A DNA stretch of 64,000 nucleotides from Rhizobium sp. Q54. GTDB taxonomy: Bacteria; Pseudomonadota; Alphaproteobacteria; Rhizobiales; Xanthobacteraceae. The position numbers and the translations under genes were made by a program. The stretch spans positions 1 through 64,000 of the forward strand of contig CAMAWF010000004.1 in the NCBI GenBank assembly GCA_945861895.1. The letters run 5' to 3'. The first letter of the stretch is position 1. Each line of letters opens with the position of its first letter. The notes below the pieces were generated by a model. The model saw only the letters and a program-made list of their open reading frames with translations, was not told the origin of the DNA and made no database searches. Positions 39,693 to 49,900 of this stretch are shown here, in pieces.

Positions 39693-41045
39693 ATGTTCGA
39701 TAAGATCCTGATCGCCAACCGCGGCGAGATCGCCATGCGGGTGCTGCGCGCCTGCAAGGAACTCGGCATCCCGACGGTCGCGGTGCACTCGACCGCCGAT
39801 GCCGACGCCATGCATGTGCGCTTCGCCGACGAGAGCGTGTGCATCGGCCCGCCCGCGGCCAAGGACAGCTACCTCAATATTCCCTCGGTGCTGGCGGCGT
39901 GCGAGATCACCGGCGCCGACGCGGTGCATCCGGGCTACGGCTTTCTGTCGGAGAACGCGCGTTTCGCCGAAATCCTGGGCGAGCACAATGTGCATTTCAT
40001 CGGCCCGAAACCGGAACACATCCGGCTGATGGGCGACAAGATCGAGGCCAAGCGGACGGCCGTGCGACTTGGCATTCCGGTGGTGCCGGGCTCGGAGGGC
40101 GGAATATCGAGCGACGAGGAAGCCGCGAAAATTGCGCGCGAAATCGGGTTCCCGGTTCTGGTCAAGGCCGCGGCCGGCGGCGGCGGGCGCGGCATGAAGG
40201 TCGTACAAACGCCGGAGGAGCTTTCCAACGCGCTGTCGACCGCGCGCGCGGAGGCGAAAGCCGCATTCGGCGACGATGCGGTTTATCTGGAAAAATATCT
40301 CCAGCGCCCGCGCCATATCGAAATCCAGTTGCTCGGCGACGGCAAGGGCAACGCCATTCACCTCGGCGAGCGCGACTGCTCGTTGCAGCGCCGGCACCAG
40401 AAGGTCTGGGAGGAGAGCCCCTCGCCGGCGCTCAACACCGCAGCGCGCGACGCCATCGGCGAGACGGTGGCGAAAGCGATGCGCGAACTGGAATATCTCG
40501 GTGTCGGCACCGTCGAGTTCCTGTACGAAGACGGCAAGTTTTTCTTCATCGAGATGAATACGCGCATTCAGGTCGAGCATCCGGTGACCGAGATGGTCAC
40601 CGACATCGATCTGATTTTCGAGCAGATTCGCGTCGCCGCCGGCGCACCGCTTTCGCTCAAGCAGAGCGACGTGAAATTCCACGGCCATGCGATCGAATGC
40701 CGCATCAATGCCGAAAACCCGGTGTCGTTCCGTCCCTCGCCCGGCCGCATCCAGCACTATCATGCGCCCGGCGGCCTTGGCGTGCGCATGGATTCCGCGA
40801 TCTACCAGGGCTACAGCATTCCGCCGTATTACGACTCGCTCGCCGCCAAGCTGATCGTGCACGGCAAGACGCGCACCGAATGCCTGATGCGGCTCAAGCG
40901 CGCGCTCGACGAGATGGTGATGGACGGCATCGAAACCACATTGCCGCTGCACCGCGCTCTGGTGCGCGAGGCCGACATCATCGACGGCAATTACCACATC
41001 CACTGGCTGGAACAGTTCCTCGCCCGCGGCGGGATGGAGAGCTAA
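39693..41045 (+). CDS. accC: acetyl-CoA carboxylase biotin carboxylase subunit
   Basis: 450 residues. ATP-grasp enzyme that carboxylates biotin on AccB, the first step of fatty acid synthesis. [31 protein letters not shown], the Gly-rich loop [24 protein letters not shown], and the catalytic [14 protein letters not shown] are all present. Full length. Confidence 0.98.
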   Translation: MFDKILIANRGEIAMRVLRACKELGIPTVAVHSTADADAMHVRFADESVCIGPPAAKDSYLNIPSVLAACEITGADAVHPGYGFLSENARFAEILGEHNVHFIGPKPEHIRLMGDKIEAKRTAVRLGIPVVPGSEGGISSDEEAAKIAREIGFPVLVKAAAGGGGRGMKVVQTPEELSNALSTARAEAKAAFGDDAVYLEKYLQRPRHIEIQLLGDGKGNAIHLGERDCSLQRRHQKVWEESPSPALNTAARDAIGETVAKAMRELEYLGVGTVEFLYEDGKFFFIEMNTRIQVEHPVTEMVTDIDLIFEQIRVAAGAPLSLKQSDVKFHGHAIECRINAENPVSFRPSPGRIQHYHAPGGLGVRMDSAIYQGYSIPPYYDSLAAKLIVHGKTRTECLMRLKRALDEMVMDGIETTLPLHRALVREADIIDGNYHIHWLEQFLARGGMES

Positions 41046-41184
41046 GGCCGCCCTCTCCCCAATCGCATCGGCGTGATTCCTCAATTGATCGCATTGTCGG
41101 ACGGCGAACCGGATTCCACTTCGCCTGACAATGCTCTAGATTGCGGGTTCCCCGCTCGAACCGCAGCCCACCGCACCCCACCTT

Positions 41185-41865
41185 ATGGCCAGCCGCGAAA
41201 ACGCCTTCGTCGAAATCACGCCAGAAGTGCTGCTCAAGGCCTATTCCTGCGGCATTTTTCCGATGGCGGAAAGCGCAGACGACCCCGCGCTGTACTGGAT
41301 CGAGCCGGAACGGCGCGGCGTCATTCCGCTCGACGCCCTGCATGTGCCCGGCCGCCTCGCGCGCACCGTGCGCGCAGACCGCTATACGGTTGCCGTCGAC
41401 CGCGACTTCGAGGCGGTGATCGACAACTGCGCGAAGCCGCAGGCCGGCCGCGCCCGCACCTGGATCAATGCCCGCATCCGCACGCTCTATTGCAAGCTGT
41501 ACCAGGCCGGCCATTGCCACAGCGTCGAGGCCTATGACGGCGATGTGCTGGCGGGCGGGTTATACGGCGTTTCGCTGGGGCGCGTATTTTTCGGCGAAAG
41601 CATGTTTCACTCCGCGCGCGACGCCTCGAAAGTGGCGCTGGTGCATCTGGTCGCGCGGCTTCGGGCCGGCGGCTACAAACTGCTCGACACGCAATTCGTC
41701 ACCGCGCATCTTGCGAGCTTCGGCGCGGTCGAGGTCACGCGGCGGCAATATCACAAACTCCTGGAAGCGGCGCTTGTCGGCGAAGCCGATTTCGCGGCGC
41801 TGCCGCTCGACCGTCCGGTCACGGGTGCGCAAGCACTCGCGCTTGCGACCACGCGCGCAAGCTAG
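41185..41865 (+). CDS. aat: leucyl/phenylalanyl-tRNA-protein transferase
   Basis: 226 residues. Adds Leu/Phe to proteins with basic N-termini, marking them for ClpS/ClpAP degradation. Motifs [59 protein letters not shown]. Its stop codon overlaps, on the opposite strand, the stop of an IS5 remnant. The N-end-rule partner clpS is also in this window at 56 kb. Confidence 0.95.
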   Translation: MASRENAFVEITPEVLLKAYSCGIFPMAESADDPALYWIEPERRGVIPLDALHVPGRLARTVRADRYTVAVDRDFEAVIDNCAKPQAGRARTWINARIRTLYCKLYQAGHCHSVEAYDGDVLAGGLYGVSLGRVFFGESMFHSARDASKVALVHLVARLRAGGYKLLDTQFVTAHLASFGAVEVTRRQYHKLLEAALVGEADFAALPLDRPVTGAQALALATTRAS

Positions 41866-42176
41866 CTGGAACTGACGCGCCGATGGTCCCCGGAGCGTTC
41901 AAGCGCATCGAGCGCATCGACGATTTTTTGCCAAACACCGGACCTATTCAATCGCCGGTAATACTGGAACACCAGCAGATGTGGCCCATACTCTTGCGGG
42001 CAGTCACGCCACAGGCGGCCTGACGTGATGACGTGCAAAATGCCGCTGACAATGATTCGCCGGTTGACCAGCCGCGGGCCAATTCTCTCATGATCGAGCA
42101 AATGCTCGATAGCTTTCCATTGTTCGTCGGTGAGCCAAACTTTGCCCGTGGCCATAGCGTCCGGAATCCTGGCCAT
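41862..42176 (-). pseudogene. IS5-family transposase remnant, N-terminal part only
   Basis: Reads WLTDEQWKAIEHLL...GPRLVNRRIIVSGILHVITSGRLWRDCPQEYGPHLLVFQYYRRLNRSGVWQKIVDAL, the DUF4096-type N-terminal domain of IS5 transposases, then stops after about 105 codons. The catalytic DDE part (often a second reading frame in this group) is absent because aat lies there. It is therefore the truncated end of an old insertion. Distinct from the element at position 1 by sequence. Confidence 0.85.
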
Positions 42177-42415
42177 GCCGCCGCCTCTGCGACGATTGAA
42201 TTTTCAACGCCTCCACAAAACGATGATGAATAATTCCGCGATCGCACGATCGGCCGACAGTGGCCTCGGTACTTGGGCCTCGATACTTGCAAATACTACC
42301 ATACAATCTTAGGTTGAGTCGTTCAAGATCGCACAGCGTGCAAGTTTTTTAATGCCGTAGATCGGCTCAACTGTGCAGAAGATGCACTGGTTTCGATCTG
42401 CCTTTCGACCAGTCT

Positions 42416-43309
42416 TCAGCGTAGCGGCGGCGGCAGGAATGTCGGCTGCTGCTGCGCTGGCGCGTGCCGTTGCTGCTGTTGCTGCGCGCGCGCAGGTGCC
42501 CGTGCCGGCGCGGGCGTCGTCTCCGGCGGCGCTTCCGCCGTCACCGCTGGCGCGCCGCCTTTGCAATCGGTGAGCCAGACATCGTAGATCGGATGCTCGA
42601 CCGCATGCAGGCCGGGACTGGCCGCGAACATCCAGCCGGTGAAGATTCGGCGTACTTCGCCTTGCAGCGTCATCTCGTCGACTTCGATGAAGCCGTCGGT
42701 GTTCGGCGTCACGGTCGGCGGGCGCGAGTAGCACGCGCGCGGCGTCACCTGCAGCGCCCCGAATTGCACCGTCTCGTTGATGGCGACGTCGAAGCTAATG
42801 ATGCGGCCGGTGATCTTGTCGAGACCGGAGAACACGGCTTGCGGATTGACGATCTTTTGCGCGGGCGGCTCGACCACGAGTTCGTCGCCGGGCTGCGGGC
42901 CGGTATTGGCGGGCTGCGCGGTGCCGCGCGGCTGGCGCTGGCCCGGCGGCATGCCGGGAAGCGGCGCAGCGCCGGGCGCGGCTTGTTGCGCCGGCGCGCG
43001 TGGATCGGGATCCTGCGAGCGGCGGATATTCGGCGGCGCCACCGCAGCGCCGGGCGGCGGCGGCAGCGGTTGCGACTGGATCTCACCGGCGCCGGGACGG
43101 TTCGAGGGGGGAAGATTCATCGGCGGCGGCAGCGGCTGGGCCGGCGGCAGATCGGGACGCATTTGCGTATCGAGCGGAGGACGGCTCGGCACATCGGCGG
43201 GCGGGCGCGGCGGCCGGTCGCGAAAAAGGTCGCCGAATTGCGCCAAGGCCGGCGCCGCGGCAAGCACGGCACCCGAAAACAGCAGCGCTGCGAGAAAAAG
43301 TCGGGCCAT
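42416..43309 (-). CDS. DUF2155 exported protein with Pro-rich region
   Basis: 297 residues. Signal peptide MARLFLAALLFSGAVLAAAPALAQ, a long Pro/Gln-rich region (about 25-145), then the DUF2155 domain: VFSGLDKITGRIISFDVAINETVQFGALQVTPRACY, MTLQGEVRRIFTGWMFAASPGLHAVEHPIYDVWLTDC. A Pro/Gln-rich tail follows. Alphaproteobacteria-restricted family of unknown function, usually beside aat and NDUFA12. The start at 43309 gives a clean signal peptide. Confidence 0.9.
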   Translation of the reverse strand: MARLFLAALLFSGAVLAAAPALAQFGDLFRDRPPRPPADVPSRPPLDTQMRPDLPPAQPLPPPMNLPPSNRPGAGEIQSQPLPPPPGAAVAPPNIRRSQDPDPRAPAQQAAPGAAPLPGMPPGQRQPRGTAQPANTGPQPGDELVVEPPAQKIVNPQAVFSGLDKITGRIISFDVAINETVQFGALQVTPRACYSRPPTVTPNTDGFIEVDEMTLQGEVRRIFTGWMFAASPGLHAVEHPIYDVWLTDCKGGAPAVTAEAPPETTPAPARAPARAQQQQQRHAPAQQQPTFLPPPLR

Positions 43310-43489
43310 CAGCCGGATTTCGTCGGTCTCACGCGGCAGGCGGGTTCGCATTGCCGAGACGGCGCCCGGTTAACACGGGGAATGCGGCGGGGAAAGGGCG
43401 GCGGCCCCGTCTTGTGGGCAGGCCCGAGAACTTGCATCCTGACGGCATAAACATTCCCCTGTGCAATGGGGAGAGCGGGAGGATTCCAG

Positions 43490-44479
43490 ATGCCTTGGTC
43501 TAAAGGACATTATGCGTTGGCGGCGCTTGCGTTCGCTATGGTCCAACCGTACGCGCCGGCGCATGCGCAGGATTATCCCACCAAAGCCATTACCATCGTC
43601 GTGCCGCTCGCCGCCGGTTCGGGCATGGACACGCTGGTGCGCCTCTATGCCGAAAAGCTTCAGGAGTCGCTGGGCAAGCCGGTGGTGGTGGAGAACAAGC
43701 CGGGCGCAGCCTTGATGCTGGCGGCCGCCGCGGTCGCCACCGCGCCGCCCGACGGTTACACGCTGCTGGTCTCGACCAGTTCCGCGATGGCCATCAACCC
43801 GGTTCTCTACAAGAAGATCAACTACGATCATATCAAGGACTTCGTGCCGATTTCCTTTTACGTGAAATCACCGTTCATCCTGGTGGTGAACCCCGATCTC
43901 CCGGTCAAAACCGTGCCGGATCTCATCAAGCTCGCCAAGGAACGGCCGGCGCCGCTCAACTTCAGCTCACCAGGCGCGGGCGTCGCGCAACATCTATCGA
44001 TCGAATACATGAAGCAGCGGTTCAACGTTCAGATGACGCACGTCCCCTATCGCAGCACCCCGCAATCGATCAGCGACATCGTTGCGGGCCATGTGCAACT
44101 CGGTTTTGCCGAGGCGGGCGCTTCGCTGCCGCTGATCCGCGAGGGCAAGCTGCGCGCGCTCGCGGTGTCGTCATCGACACGCATCCCGACCTTGCCCGAT
44201 GTCGCGCCGTTCGCGGAAGCGGCGAATTCGCCGGGCTTCGAAGCGGTGTCGTGGCACATGCTCTACGCGCCGGCGGCAACGCCGAAGCCGATCGTGGACA
44301 GACTGCACCGGGAAATGGCGAAGATCATGAGCGCGCCGGAGATGAAGCAAAAAGCTTCCGTGATCGGTCTGTTGCCGCTCGATCCGCCGTCAATCGCCGA
44401 AACGCAAAAATATCTCGCCGATGAGCGCGAGAAGTGGGGCTCGCTGGTCAAGAAGCTCGGGCTTGAGGGCACGCAATAG
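43490..44479 (+). CDS. Bug-type tripartite tricarboxylate transporter binding protein
   Basis: 329 residues. Signal peptide ending PAHAQ. Bug (TctC) fold: YPTKAITIVVPLAAGSGMDTLVR, VVENKPGAALMLAA, DGYTLL, LPTLPDVAPFAE. Periplasmic receptor for a carboxylated solute; its TctA/TctB membrane partners are not in the window, so it is an orphan. GGGAGG precedes the ATG. It is inserted, on the opposite strand, between DUF2155 and NDUFA12 genes that are usually neighbours. Confidence 0.92.
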   Translation: MPWSKGHYALAALAFAMVQPYAPAHAQDYPTKAITIVVPLAAGSGMDTLVRLYAEKLQESLGKPVVVENKPGAALMLAAAAVATAPPDGYTLLVSTSSAMAINPVLYKKINYDHIKDFVPISFYVKSPFILVVNPDLPVKTVPDLIKLAKERPAPLNFSSPGAGVAQHLSIEYMKQRFNVQMTHVPYRSTPQSISDIVAGHVQLGFAEAGASLPLIREGKLRALAVSSSTRIPTLPDVAPFAEAANSPGFEAVSWHMLYAPAATPKPIVDRLHREMAKIMSAPEMKQKASVIGLLPLDPPSIAETQKYLADEREKWGSLVKKLGLEGTQ

Positions 44480-44511
44480 CGCCGCCGGTATACTGGATGC
44501 GGCGGGCGCGT

Positions 44512-44922
44512 TCAGCGCCCTGGCGTCCAAGCCTTGTAATCGCCGGTCGCCTTCGGACGGCGGCTTTGCGCCAGCGTCGAGCCGCTCGGACGGTGCGCGC
44601 CAGGCGTGCCGGTGAGATTGGGCCGGTGCGGCTTCTGCCACGGGCGCGGCTTGTAGGTCTCTTCGGTCGGCGGAATATCGACGGTGTGGTGCATCCAGCC
44701 GTGCCACGCCGGCGGAATGGTCGAGGCCTCGGCGTAGCCGTTGTAGACCACCCAGCGCCGCTCGAAGCCGAGCGTGGGGTCGATCTTGCCGCCGCGCGTG
44801 CGGTAGTAGCGGTTGCCCGCCTCATCCTCGCCGACCGGCTCGCCATAGAGCCGCGTCCACAGCTGCGTGCCGAAGGTCTGGCCGTTCCACCAGGTAAATA
44901 TTTTCAGCAAGAACTGTTTCAT
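44512..44922 (-). CDS. NDUFA12-like accessory subunit of complex I
   Basis: 136 residues. Homologue of mitochondrial NDUFA12 (B17.2): FTWWNGQTFGTQLWTRLYGEPVGEDEAGNRYY, then RRWVVYNGYAEASTIPPAWHGWMHHTVD and a disordered C-terminal tail. Accessory subunit of alphaproteobacterial NADH:ubiquinone oxidoreductase. AAGGT before the ATG. Same strand as DUF2155, with the Bug gene between. Confidence 0.94.
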   Translation of the reverse strand: MKQFLLKIFTWWNGQTFGTQLWTRLYGEPVGEDEAGNRYYRTRGGKIDPTLGFERRWVVYNGYAEASTIPPAWHGWMHHTVDIPPTEETYKPRPWQKPHRPNLTGTPGAHRPSGSTLAQSRRPKATGDYKAWTPGR

Positions 44923-45105
44923 GACCTTACGCGTTATCAGTCAAGACACGGGCTTTTGCCAGCTACCCGCCCGCATGTCCATACCGCGCATACCGCCGCC
45001 GGCATGTTGCCGCCGCCGCCACGGCCACTATGCTTGCGGGCGATCGCCGTACTATCAAACGACGCAACAAGCACGATCGGCCCATCGCGGACATTGGAAG
45101 ACACA

Positions 45106-46182
45106 ATGCTGAAATTCGTTCGCGGGCTTTGCGCCGCAGTGGCCGCCGCCGCGCTGCTTGCTGTTGCGGCACCGGCATGCGCGCAGGCACCGGCAACGCC
45201 GACGCCGGACAATCCCTGGGTCACGCTCGCGCCGTTTCCCGAACCTTTTGAAGATCTGCTTGGCGCAACCGCGGGCGGCAAGCTCTATGTCTTCGGCGGG
45301 CTCGCACCCGGCTGGAGGCCGAAGGCGCTGGTGTTCGAATACGATCCGGCCAACGACACCTGGAGCAAAAAGAAACCGATGCCGCTCGGCGCGCACCGCT
45401 TCGCCCTAGCCTCGCACGGCGACAGAATCTACGCCTTCGGCGGATTCAAATATCCCGAATCCGGTGCCGCCGCCTGGGAGCCGGTCAACAATGCCTGGGA
45501 ATACGACCCCGCAAGCGATAGCTGGAAAGCGCTGGCGCCGATGCCGTCGAAACGCGGCGCGGCGGCGGCGGCCGTCGTGCAGGGAAAAATCTACGTCATC
45601 GGTGGCGCCGGCGCGATGCCGGGCGCCGGCGACGCCGCGATGGTTCCCACACGCCGCCACATGACGGTCGGCACGGTGGAGGAATACGACCCGAAGACCG
45701 ACAGCTGGCACACGCGCGCCGCATTGCCGACGCCGCGCAATCATCCCGCCGCCGCCACGGTGAACAACAGAATCTATGTGATCGGAGGGCGCATCGGGTC
45801 TGCCTTTGCGCTGCGCGGCAGCAACACCGATATCGTCGAGGCCTACGACCCCGGGAGCGACAGTTGGGGCGTCCCGCTTGAGCGCATGCCGACGCCGCGC
45901 AGCGCTGCCGGATGGGGCATCTGGAAGAATCTCATCGTCATTGCCGGCGGCGAGAACCAGGAGGGCGGCGCGCTTGCGGGGTTTCGCGCCGTCGAGGCCT
46001 ACGATCCGGCGCGCAATCAGTGGAAGGCGATGCCCACGATGCCGCATCCGCGCCGCGGGCTCGCCGCCGGCGTGATCGGCGACCGCTTTTATGCCGTGAG
46101 CGGCGAACCGCAGCCGGCAGCCGGCGGCACGCCGAGCGCGGCGCCGGCCGCGCAGGCGCTGCAACTCGACCTGGTGAAGTAG
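45106..46182 (+). CDS. exported Kelch-repeat protein
   Basis: 358 residues. Signal peptide MLKFVRGLCAAVAAAALLAVAAPACAQ. About six Kelch blades of the pattern (L/I)YVFGG...EYDP..D.W..., for example KLYVFGGLAPG, EYDPANDTWSKK, RIYAFGG, KIYVIGGAG, RIYVIGGR. A six- or seven-blade beta-propeller in the periplasm, similar to YjhT/NanM-type proteins, but the substrate is unknown. GGAAG before the ATG. Confidence 0.88.
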   Translation: MLKFVRGLCAAVAAAALLAVAAPACAQAPATPTPDNPWVTLAPFPEPFEDLLGATAGGKLYVFGGLAPGWRPKALVFEYDPANDTWSKKKPMPLGAHRFALASHGDRIYAFGGFKYPESGAAAWEPVNNAWEYDPASDSWKALAPMPSKRGAAAAAVVQGKIYVIGGAGAMPGAGDAAMVPTRRHMTVGTVEEYDPKTDSWHTRAALPTPRNHPAAATVNNRIYVIGGRIGSAFALRGSNTDIVEAYDPGSDSWGVPLERMPTPRSAAGWGIWKNLIVIAGGENQEGGALAGFRAVEAYDPARNQWKAMPTMPHPRRGLAAGVIGDRFYAVSGEPQPAAGGTPSAAPAAQALQLDLVK

Positions 46183-46919
46183 CGGGACCGCAGGAAGCGC
46201 CCGGAAATGCCGGCTGTCGCGCAACCATGCGATGATTGCCGTGTGCGGTTCACTTGAAAGCGCCCCAGCCGGGGCCGGCGGGTACACCGCAACGCTTTGA
46301 AGTGGATAAGAGAATCGGTGTTCGCTGGCGTCAAAAAACTGTCATGAAAGGCGCCGATTTGCCGCTTCGGGAGCGCGCCGGCCGGCAAGTTTTCACCGCT
46401 CCTTATCGCTCCAAAACCGCCCATAAGCTGGGGGTTTTCGCACCCCTACTGCAGCTATGAACAGGCCCGCGCATCCGGCAAACGAATGAGCGCTTCCGAT
46501 TCCGCCCAGTGTTTCCGATAGTTGCGGCTTGGCGGGCGGCGCTCGTCCCCGGAATTAACAGGGTAACCACAACATTTAGCGTTTGATTCAGACTCTACGA
46601 CTAGTTCTTGACGTGTGAGCCGAGTCTTACTAGGTTTTGGGTACAGCACGGCGCAGGTGGGTTTATGCGTCTCCGCCGACCGCTTTTCCATCATTGCCTT
46701 GGACATAACCCGCCCGGATTCGGCCTTGGCGGGGGTGGGATTTGCGTCGCCGGAATCGGGCCCTTTTGGCCCCGGCTTTGTGGTCAACCGGTGCCGATCA
46801 ACGGCGTCGGATATAAATAGGTAACAGGGTCGTCAAAGAAACCGGACGGGGCGGCAGCAGGACCGCCTCGACGTCTTCGCGAGCGGCGGAGGCGGCAAAA
46901 AAATAGGGGCTGAACGCCA
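46183..46919. other. 737-base region upstream of nrdJ without a clear gene
   Basis: Open frames here (for example 46455-46787 minus, 46608-46820 plus) lack ribosome sites and family resemblance. A possible sigma70-like TTGACG sits at 46606, and a GGGCC-CTTTT-GGCCC hairpin lies near 46757. I looked for a cobalamin riboswitch (B12 box GCCACTG) and for NrdR boxes and found neither convincingly. Most likely the nrdJ promoter plus a long leader. Confidence 0.45.
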
Positions 46920-49900
46920 ATGCGGATCGAACGTCGCTACACCAAGGACGGCCAGTCGGCCTATGCCGGCATCGCGTTCCGGCACACCACCAGCGAGATC
47001 AAGAATCCCGACGGCTCGGTGGTGTTCCGGCTCGAGAATGTCGAGGTGCCGGAATTCTGGTCGCAGGTGGCCTCCGACGTGCTGGCGCAGAAATATTTCC
47101 GCAAGGCCGGCGTCCCTGCCCGGCTGAAAAAGTTCGAAGAAAATTCCATTCCCTCGTTCCTCTGGCGCTCGGTCGCCGACGAGGACGCGCTGGCCGCGCT
47201 GCCCGAGAAGGAGCGCATCGTCGGCGAGCATTCCTGCAAGCAGGTGTTCGATCGTCTGGCCGGCACCTGGACCTATTGGGGCTGGAAGGGCGGCTATTTC
47301 GACGGCGAGGAGGACGCGCAGGCGTTCTTCGACGAGCTGCGCCACATGCTGGCGATGCAGATGTGCGCGCCGAATTCGCCGCAATGGTTCAACACCGGAC
47401 TGCACTGGGCCTATGGCATCGACGGGCCGAGCCAGGGCCACTACTACGTCGATTTCCAGACCGGCAAGCTGACCAAATCGAAATCCTCCTACGAACATCC
47501 GCAGCCGCACGCCTGCTTCATCCAGTCGATCTCCGACGACCTCGTCAACGAAGGCGGGATCATGGATCTGTGGGTGCGCGAGGCGCGGCTGTTCAAATAC
47601 GGCTCCGGCACCGGCTCGAAGTTCTCGCTGTTGCGCGGGGAAGGCGAAAAATTATCCGGCGGCGGCAGGTCGTCCGGGCTGATGAGCTTTTTGAAGATCG
47701 GCGACCGCGCGGCGGGCGCGATCAAGTCCGGCGGCACCACGCGCCGCGCGGCAAAAATGGTGGTGGTCGACGCCGACCATCCCGACATCGAGCAATATAT
47801 CGACTGGAAGGTGACCGAAGAGCAGAAGGTGGCGGCGCTCGTCACCGGCTCGAAGATCAACCAGAAGCATCTGCGCGCGGTGCTCAAGGCCTGCGTGAAT
47901 TGCGAGGGAAGCGGCGACGACTGCTTTTCACCGGAGAAAAACCCCGCGCTCAAGCGCGAGATCAGGGCGGCGCGCAAGAACCACGTGCCCGACAACATCA
48001 TCCAGCGCGTGATCCAGTTCGCCAAGCAGGGCTACACCGACATCGAATTCCCGGTCTACGACACCGATTGGGATTCGGATGCCTATCTCACCGTGTCGGG
48101 GCAGAACTCCAACAATTCGGTGCGCGTCACCGACGAGTTCCTCAAGGCGGTGGAATCCGACGCCAACTGGGATTTGTTCTGGCGCACCAAGGGCCGCAAG
48201 ATCGCCAAGACCGTGAAGGCGCGCGAGCTGTGGGAAAAAATCGGCTACGCCGCCTGGGCCTGCGCCGATCCCGGCTTGCAATTCCACACCACGGTGAACG
48301 ACTGGCACACGTGTCCCGCCTCGGGCCCGATCCGCGCGTCGAACCCGTGCTCGGAATACATGTTCCTCGACGACACCGCGTGCAATCTCGCGTCGTTGAA
48401 CTTGCTCACCTTCTACACCCCCACCCCTCCCTCCCCCGCAAGCGGGGGAGGGTTAGGGAGGGGGTCCTTCGACATCGAGAGCTACGAACACGCGGTGCGG
48501 CTGTGGACGGTGGTGCTGGAAATCTCCGTGCTGATGGCGCAGTTCCCGTCCAAGCAGATCGCGGAACTGTCCTACGAATTCCGCACGCTCGGACTTGGCT
48601 ATGCCAATATCGGCGGGCTGCTGATGTCGTCGGGCATTTCCTACGACAGCGAATCCGGCCGCGCCATTTGCGGCGCGCTCACCGCCATCATGACCGGTGT
48701 GAGCTACGCAACGTCAGCCGAAATGGCGCAAAAGCTCGGCCCCTTCCCCGGCTTCAAGAAAAACCGCGAGCACATGCTGCGCGTGATGCGCAACCACCGC
48801 CGCGCGGCGCATGGCGAGCGCACCGGCTTCGAAAAAGTGGCGACGCCGCCGGTGCCGCTCGATCACGGCTCCTGCCAAGCCCTGGGTGAAAACGGGCAGA
48901 AACTGGTCGCGCACGCGCGCGCCGCCTGGGACCGCGCGCTGGCGCTCGGCGAGCAGCACGGCTATCGCAACGCGCAGGCGACCGTCATTGCGCCGACCGG
49001 CACCATCGGCCTGGTGATGGATTGCGACACCACCGGCATCGAGCCGGACTTCGCGCTGGTGAAATTCAAGAAGCTCGCCGGCGGCGGCTATTTCAAGATC
49101 ATCAACCGCGCGGTGCCGGAGGCGCTGCGCACGCTCGGCTACAAGGAAAGCGAGATCGCCGAGATCGAGGCCTATGCCGTCGGCCACGGCGGGCTCGGCC
49201 AGGCGCCGGCGATCAACCACAGCACGCTGAAGACCAAAGGCTTCACCGACGAAGCCATCGCCAAGGTGGAAAAAGCGCTGCCGACCGCCTTCGACATCAA
49301 GTTTGCGTTTAACAAATGGACGCTGGGCGAGGACTTCTGCGTCAAGACGCTCGCCATTCCCGCCGACGCGCTCGCCGTGCCCAATTTCGACCTGCTGGCG
49401 CATATCGGCTTCGGCAAGCGCGAGATCGAGGCGGCGAACATTCACGTCTGCGGCGCCATGACGGTGGAAGGCGCGCCGCATCTCAAGCCCGAGCACTATC
49501 CGGTGTTCGACTGCGCCAATCCGTGCGGCCGCACGGGAAAACGCTATCTCTCGGTGCAAAGCCACATCCAGATGATGGCGGCGGCGCAGCCGTTCATCTC
49601 CGGCGCCATTTCCAAGACCATCAACATGCCGAACGAGGCTTCGGTTGCGGACTGCAAGTCGGCTTATCTGATGTCGTGGAAGCTGGCGCTCAAGGCCAAC
49701 GCGCTCTACCGCGACGGCTCGAAGCTTTCGCAGCCGCTCAATTCGCAGCTCATCGCCGATGACGACGACGAGGACGATACGGTCGAGGCCTTCCTCGACA
49801 AGCCGATGGCGGCGCGCGTCACTGGCCTGGCCGAAAAAGTCGTCGAGCGCATTGTCGAGCGCATCACTGTGCTGCGCGAGCGCGAGAAGCTGCCCGACCG

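Noticed and set aside
46455-46787. 110-aa ORF upstream of nrdJ
   Set aside because: No ribosome site, no recognisable domain, and another frame on the opposite strand is equally open.
46550-46919. Cobalamin riboswitch upstream of the B12-dependent reductase
   Set aside because: No B12 box (GCCACTG) or surrounding conserved helices could be recognised on the plus strand.
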